Shown here in pieces: positions 61,801 through 64,000 of a stretch of 64,000 nt of DNA. Within the stretch, counting starts at the first letter, position 1. Each line of letters opens with the position of its first letter. Origin of the DNA: Brachyhypopomus gauderio (Eukaryota; Chordata; Actinopteri; Gymnotiformes; Hypopomidae). A program made the position numbers and the translations under genes. The stretch covers positions 23,773,369-23,837,368 of the forward strand of contig NC_135223.1 of NCBI RefSeq assembly GCF_052324685.1. The letters run 5' to 3'. A model generated the notes under the pieces. The model was not told where the DNA came from, made no database searches, and saw only the letters and a list, made by a program, of their open reading frames with translations.

Positions 61801-63889
61801 GACAACCCATTCAGTGTTCGTCTCCCTGGAGGCCTGCAGGCGTAAGAGAGACTGATCCTATTGATTATGCAGAGAACGGCTTGGTGCTTTCGCCCTGGAC
61901 TTTACTGAATATCACATTACAGTCATTACTGTACAGTTACAGCTAGAAACAGTACAGTCGTGTGTTCCTAGTGATAAATAAACTGATGTTGGGCAATTAT
62001 GCATATTACACACATTAGTTTGTTCATACCTCTCAGATCCCTCCTTCAGACAGCCTGTGATTTCCTGACACAGTAGCAGAGTACTGCTACGTATGTCAGT
62101 CAGATGAGGTCATACAGTTGGCAGTATTAGACAGTCCTTCCTCAGCATGTCAGAAGTGTCTCTAAGGAAATTTCACATCCCAACTGATCCCAGATTGGTA
62201 CTACATGCTCTCCTGTATCTTCCCAAATGATCGCATGGACAAAACAGGGGCAACAAACATTTGTGTTACTTGTTCCACACTTTCAGAACTCACGTTAACA
62301 TCATACTGTTTTCACATAGTAAAAATGTCCTTTCAATAAGTTCACTTTTTTCACAAAGGATATTGACAATTGTAAGCTAAGAAAACCTAACATGGCAACC
62401 TTTATGTACAAAAATGCTTTTAACTGAGATCATGTTTGTCTTACTGAATTTAAAATATGAATCATATTCATATTAATAAATATTAACATTGATGAATTAC
62501 TATATGAATCATCCCCCATGCAGGTTGTGGGGGGGACCTCTCTGGGCCCTCTGGTTCCTTCACCAGCCCAGGCTATCCTAACAAGTACCCTGACAACCGT
62601 GAGTGTGTGTGGTACATCGAGACCAGTCCTGGCAGCAGTATCACAGTCACCATCCATGAGTTTGACATAGAGCAGCATCCCAACTGTGACTACGATGTGC
62701 TGGAGGTAAACTCTCATCATTTATTTAATAGAGTCTACGTCTTACTGGCCCTCTGAAACACCCCACATTAGAACCCCTGTGCTGTAAACCCCGTTAAAAA
62801 CACCAATATAAAAGCGTCATCCCTGCCATGAACACTGGCTGCACTTTGGTATAAATATGGGTTTCTCAGAGAGTCCCAAGTTGATGTCTGTCTTTAACCC
62901 CACAAGTTATCAAACAGAGAACACATGCTTTACAAAGAGACATTCTCCACTGCAACATGCCTTTGTCTCTCTAAAACTGCTTCACATTAAGATTTATATT
63001 TTGAACTGGTTGTCCTTACTCTGCACAAGTTCACCCTTTGTAGCCCCTTTGTAGTTTGTTTGGCAATTTGTCAATTGCTGGTAAATGTTTCTACCAAATA
63101 GGATCAAATCAAGCCTGCAGTTACTGTGCTGGTGGATGGAAAGTGTAGTGGGTACACTGGGAGAGGGTGGTGGGCACACTGGGAAAGGGTGGTGAGTACA
63201 CTGGGAGAGGGTGGTGTAGACTGGGAGAGGGTGGTGGACACACTGGGAGAGGGTGGTGGACACACTGGGAGAGGGTGATGTAGACTGGGAGAGGGTGGTG
63301 GACACACTGGGAGAGGGTGGTGGGCACACTGGGAGAGGGTGGTGGGCACACTGGGAGGATGGTGCCACCCAGGCCTGTGAAAGGCTGATCTCCACTGAAG
63401 CAGTGAATGGAATTAGCCGGGTGGAAGAGACACGAAGCTCAGAGCTTAGCGCCCAGGCTGTCCCTGGTGCCCCCTCTCCAGCTCACACATACACAAACAC
63501 ACCAGCCTGCCACTAGTGACCCAAACCTCTCACTACCGCTTTTCCTCCACACCGTGGTGTTCAGCACACTGCCACAGCAAGTGCGGTTTGTTTGTTTTTT
63601 TTTCTGCATAACCCAAACCCATCAGAATCATGCAGTGGGTGCTCAGGAAGCGTGTATCATCATGGCATTTGTAGCCCCGGAAGTTGCATGACGTATTTTC
63701 CTTCTGACATGTAGGTTTATGGCGGTCCCGACCTGAGCTCACCACAACTAGCCAAGCTCTGCACAACACGACCCCCCAACAACCCCTTGCAGGTGTCCAG
63801 CACGGGCAACGCAGTCACTGTTCGTTTCAAGAGTGACGTGTACGGCAATGGCAGGGGCTTCAATGCTAGTTGGCAGGAGACTCAAGGAG
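50400..63889 (+). CDS. cubn: cubilin, 5' part (exons 1-29; continues past the right edge)
   Basis: Cubilin is a giant peripheral-membrane endocytic receptor (intrinsic factor-B12, albumin, apoA-I), held at the apical surface by amnionless. Exons: 50400-50515, 50846-50975, 51505-51633, 51727-51828, 51916-52019, 52115-52241, 52334-52502, 53145-53276, 53699-53794, 54074-54198, 54296-54482, 54640-54758, 54867-55101, 55196-55377, 55483-55645, 56053-56243, 56378-56534, 56771-56949, 57067-57232, 57320-57545, 57740-57870, 58067-58250, 58364-58524, 58625-58806, 58901-59057, 59910-60100, 60874-61033, 62524-62705, 63715-63889. Together 4558 bp, 1519 codons plus one base, no frame break, all GT/AG. The start has a signal peptide ([20 protein letters not shown]). 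Next comes the stalk ([16 protein letters not shown]), then a heptad-like helix, eight EGF-like modules and nine of the expected 27 CUB domains. Confidence 0.97.
50846..51633 (+). other. cubn: cubn exons 2-3: N-terminal stalk that binds amnionless
   Basis: Exon 2 gives [16 protein letters not shown] and exon 3 [13 protein letters not shown] through [20 protein letters not shown]. The pattern matches human cubilin's stalk (QPRMATERGNLVFLTG...). In mammals this region trimerises and docks on amnionless. The heptad-like spacing of I/L/V in exon 3 supports a coiled coil. Confidence 0.85.
51727..54482 (+). other. cubn: cubn exons 4-11: eight EGF-like modules
   Basis: The modules begin [88 protein letters not shown] and [17 protein letters not shown]-(V/I)-(N/D)-E-C openings mark calcium-binding EGF modules. 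Several modules are split across exons, as in mammalian CUBN. The intron at 53277-53698 and others here contain no further exon. Confidence 0.92.
52804..52838. repeat. poly(C) followed by (CA)n in cubn intron 7
   Basis: A run of about 20 C residues runs straight into CA dinucleotides. Such runs are often mis-sized in assemblies. Confidence 0.9.
54640..63889 (+). other. cubn: cubn exons 12-29: CUB domains 1 to 9, two exons each
   Basis: Pairs: CUB1 54640/54867, CUB2 55196/55483, CUB3 56053/56378, CUB4 56771/57067, CUB5 57320/57740, CUB6 58067/58364, CUB7 58625/58901, CUB8 59910/60874, CUB9 62524/63715. Most start with a CGG or CGD motif and contain an aromatic-D-Y-(L/V)-E strand and a later YCG or similar. 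CUB8 starts CQG, much as human CUB8 starts with an atypical TCEN. In mammals CUB5-8 bind intrinsic factor-B12, so that whole site is inside the window. The larger introns (59058-59909, 60101-60873, 61034-62523, 62706-63714) hold no further exon that I can see. Confidence 0.92.
63140..63357. repeat. G-rich minisatellite in cubn intron 28, unit about 22 bp
   Basis: About ten tandem copies of ACTGGGAGAGGGTGGTGGGC with spacing variants (some units lose the ACAC segment). Unit sizes of 17-22 bp alternate. G-runs are all on the plus (transcribed sense) strand. Confidence 0.95.
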
Positions 63890-64000
63890 GTTGGTGGCGG
63901 TGTTTTTTTTTATGCCCATACCCCTTTACATGGAATAGTGATGCTCTTTCACCTAAATCCATTCCGTTTAATCTGAAATCCATTCTGTTTAATCTGAGGT

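Noticed and set aside
62994-63395. 133-codon proline/serine-rich minus-strand frame
   Set aside because: It is the complement of the G-rich cubn intron minisatellite.

Overview
This is a stretch of bony-fish (teleost) nuclear DNA. The coding sequence is split into short exons with GT/AG junctions. The spacers are AT-rich and full of long CA/TG, GA/CT and TA tracts, and the decayed repeats (Tc1/mariner, Penelope-like, solo LTRs) are typical of fish. The proteins are clearly vertebrate. I cannot name the species.

Layout. (1) About 1-28.5 kb, minus strand: the 5' part of pde1c, a Ca2+/calmodulin-dependent cyclic-nucleotide phosphodiesterase. Three exons give the long N-terminus (28362-28446, 23320-23370, 22369-22534). 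One alternative first exon gives the short N-terminus (3260-3360). The catalytic exons lie off the left edge. (2) 28.5-40.1 kb: intergenic DNA with two large minisatellites, a Penelope-like retroelement relic and a Tc1-type transposon relic. (3) 40.4-44.6 kb, minus strand: complete vim (vimentin), nine coding exons, 455 codons. (4) 45.5-49.8 kb, plus strand: complete trdmt1 (tRNA aspartate methyltransferase 1, formerly DNMT2), ten coding exons, 384 codons, head-to-head with vim across about 0.94 kb. (5) 50.4-64 kb, plus strand: the 5' part of cubn (cubilin), 29 exons covering the signal peptide, N-terminal stalk, eight EGF-like modules and CUB1 to CUB9. The gene runs off the right edge.

The block vim / trdmt1 / cubn is the conserved vertebrate neighbourhood known from human 10p13. 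pde1c beside vim is not the human arrangement (PDE1C is on 7p). The genes are independent in function: calcium-regulated cyclic-nucleotide breakdown, an intermediate filament, a tRNA m5C38 methyltransferase and an endocytic receptor.

The most notable observations are: a vim exon 3 whose expected acceptor reads AAAT|GATG instead of AG; a Tc1/IS630-type transposon with about 73 bp inverted ends that was itself hit by a solo LTR with an exact 5 bp target duplication; a minisatellite that seems to have grown inside a Tc1 transposase relic; a 58 bp inverted repeat sitting between long CA and TG tracts; and a splice-bounded minus-strand open frame that overlaps the cubn first exon. I found no CRISPR, operon or other prokaryotic system.
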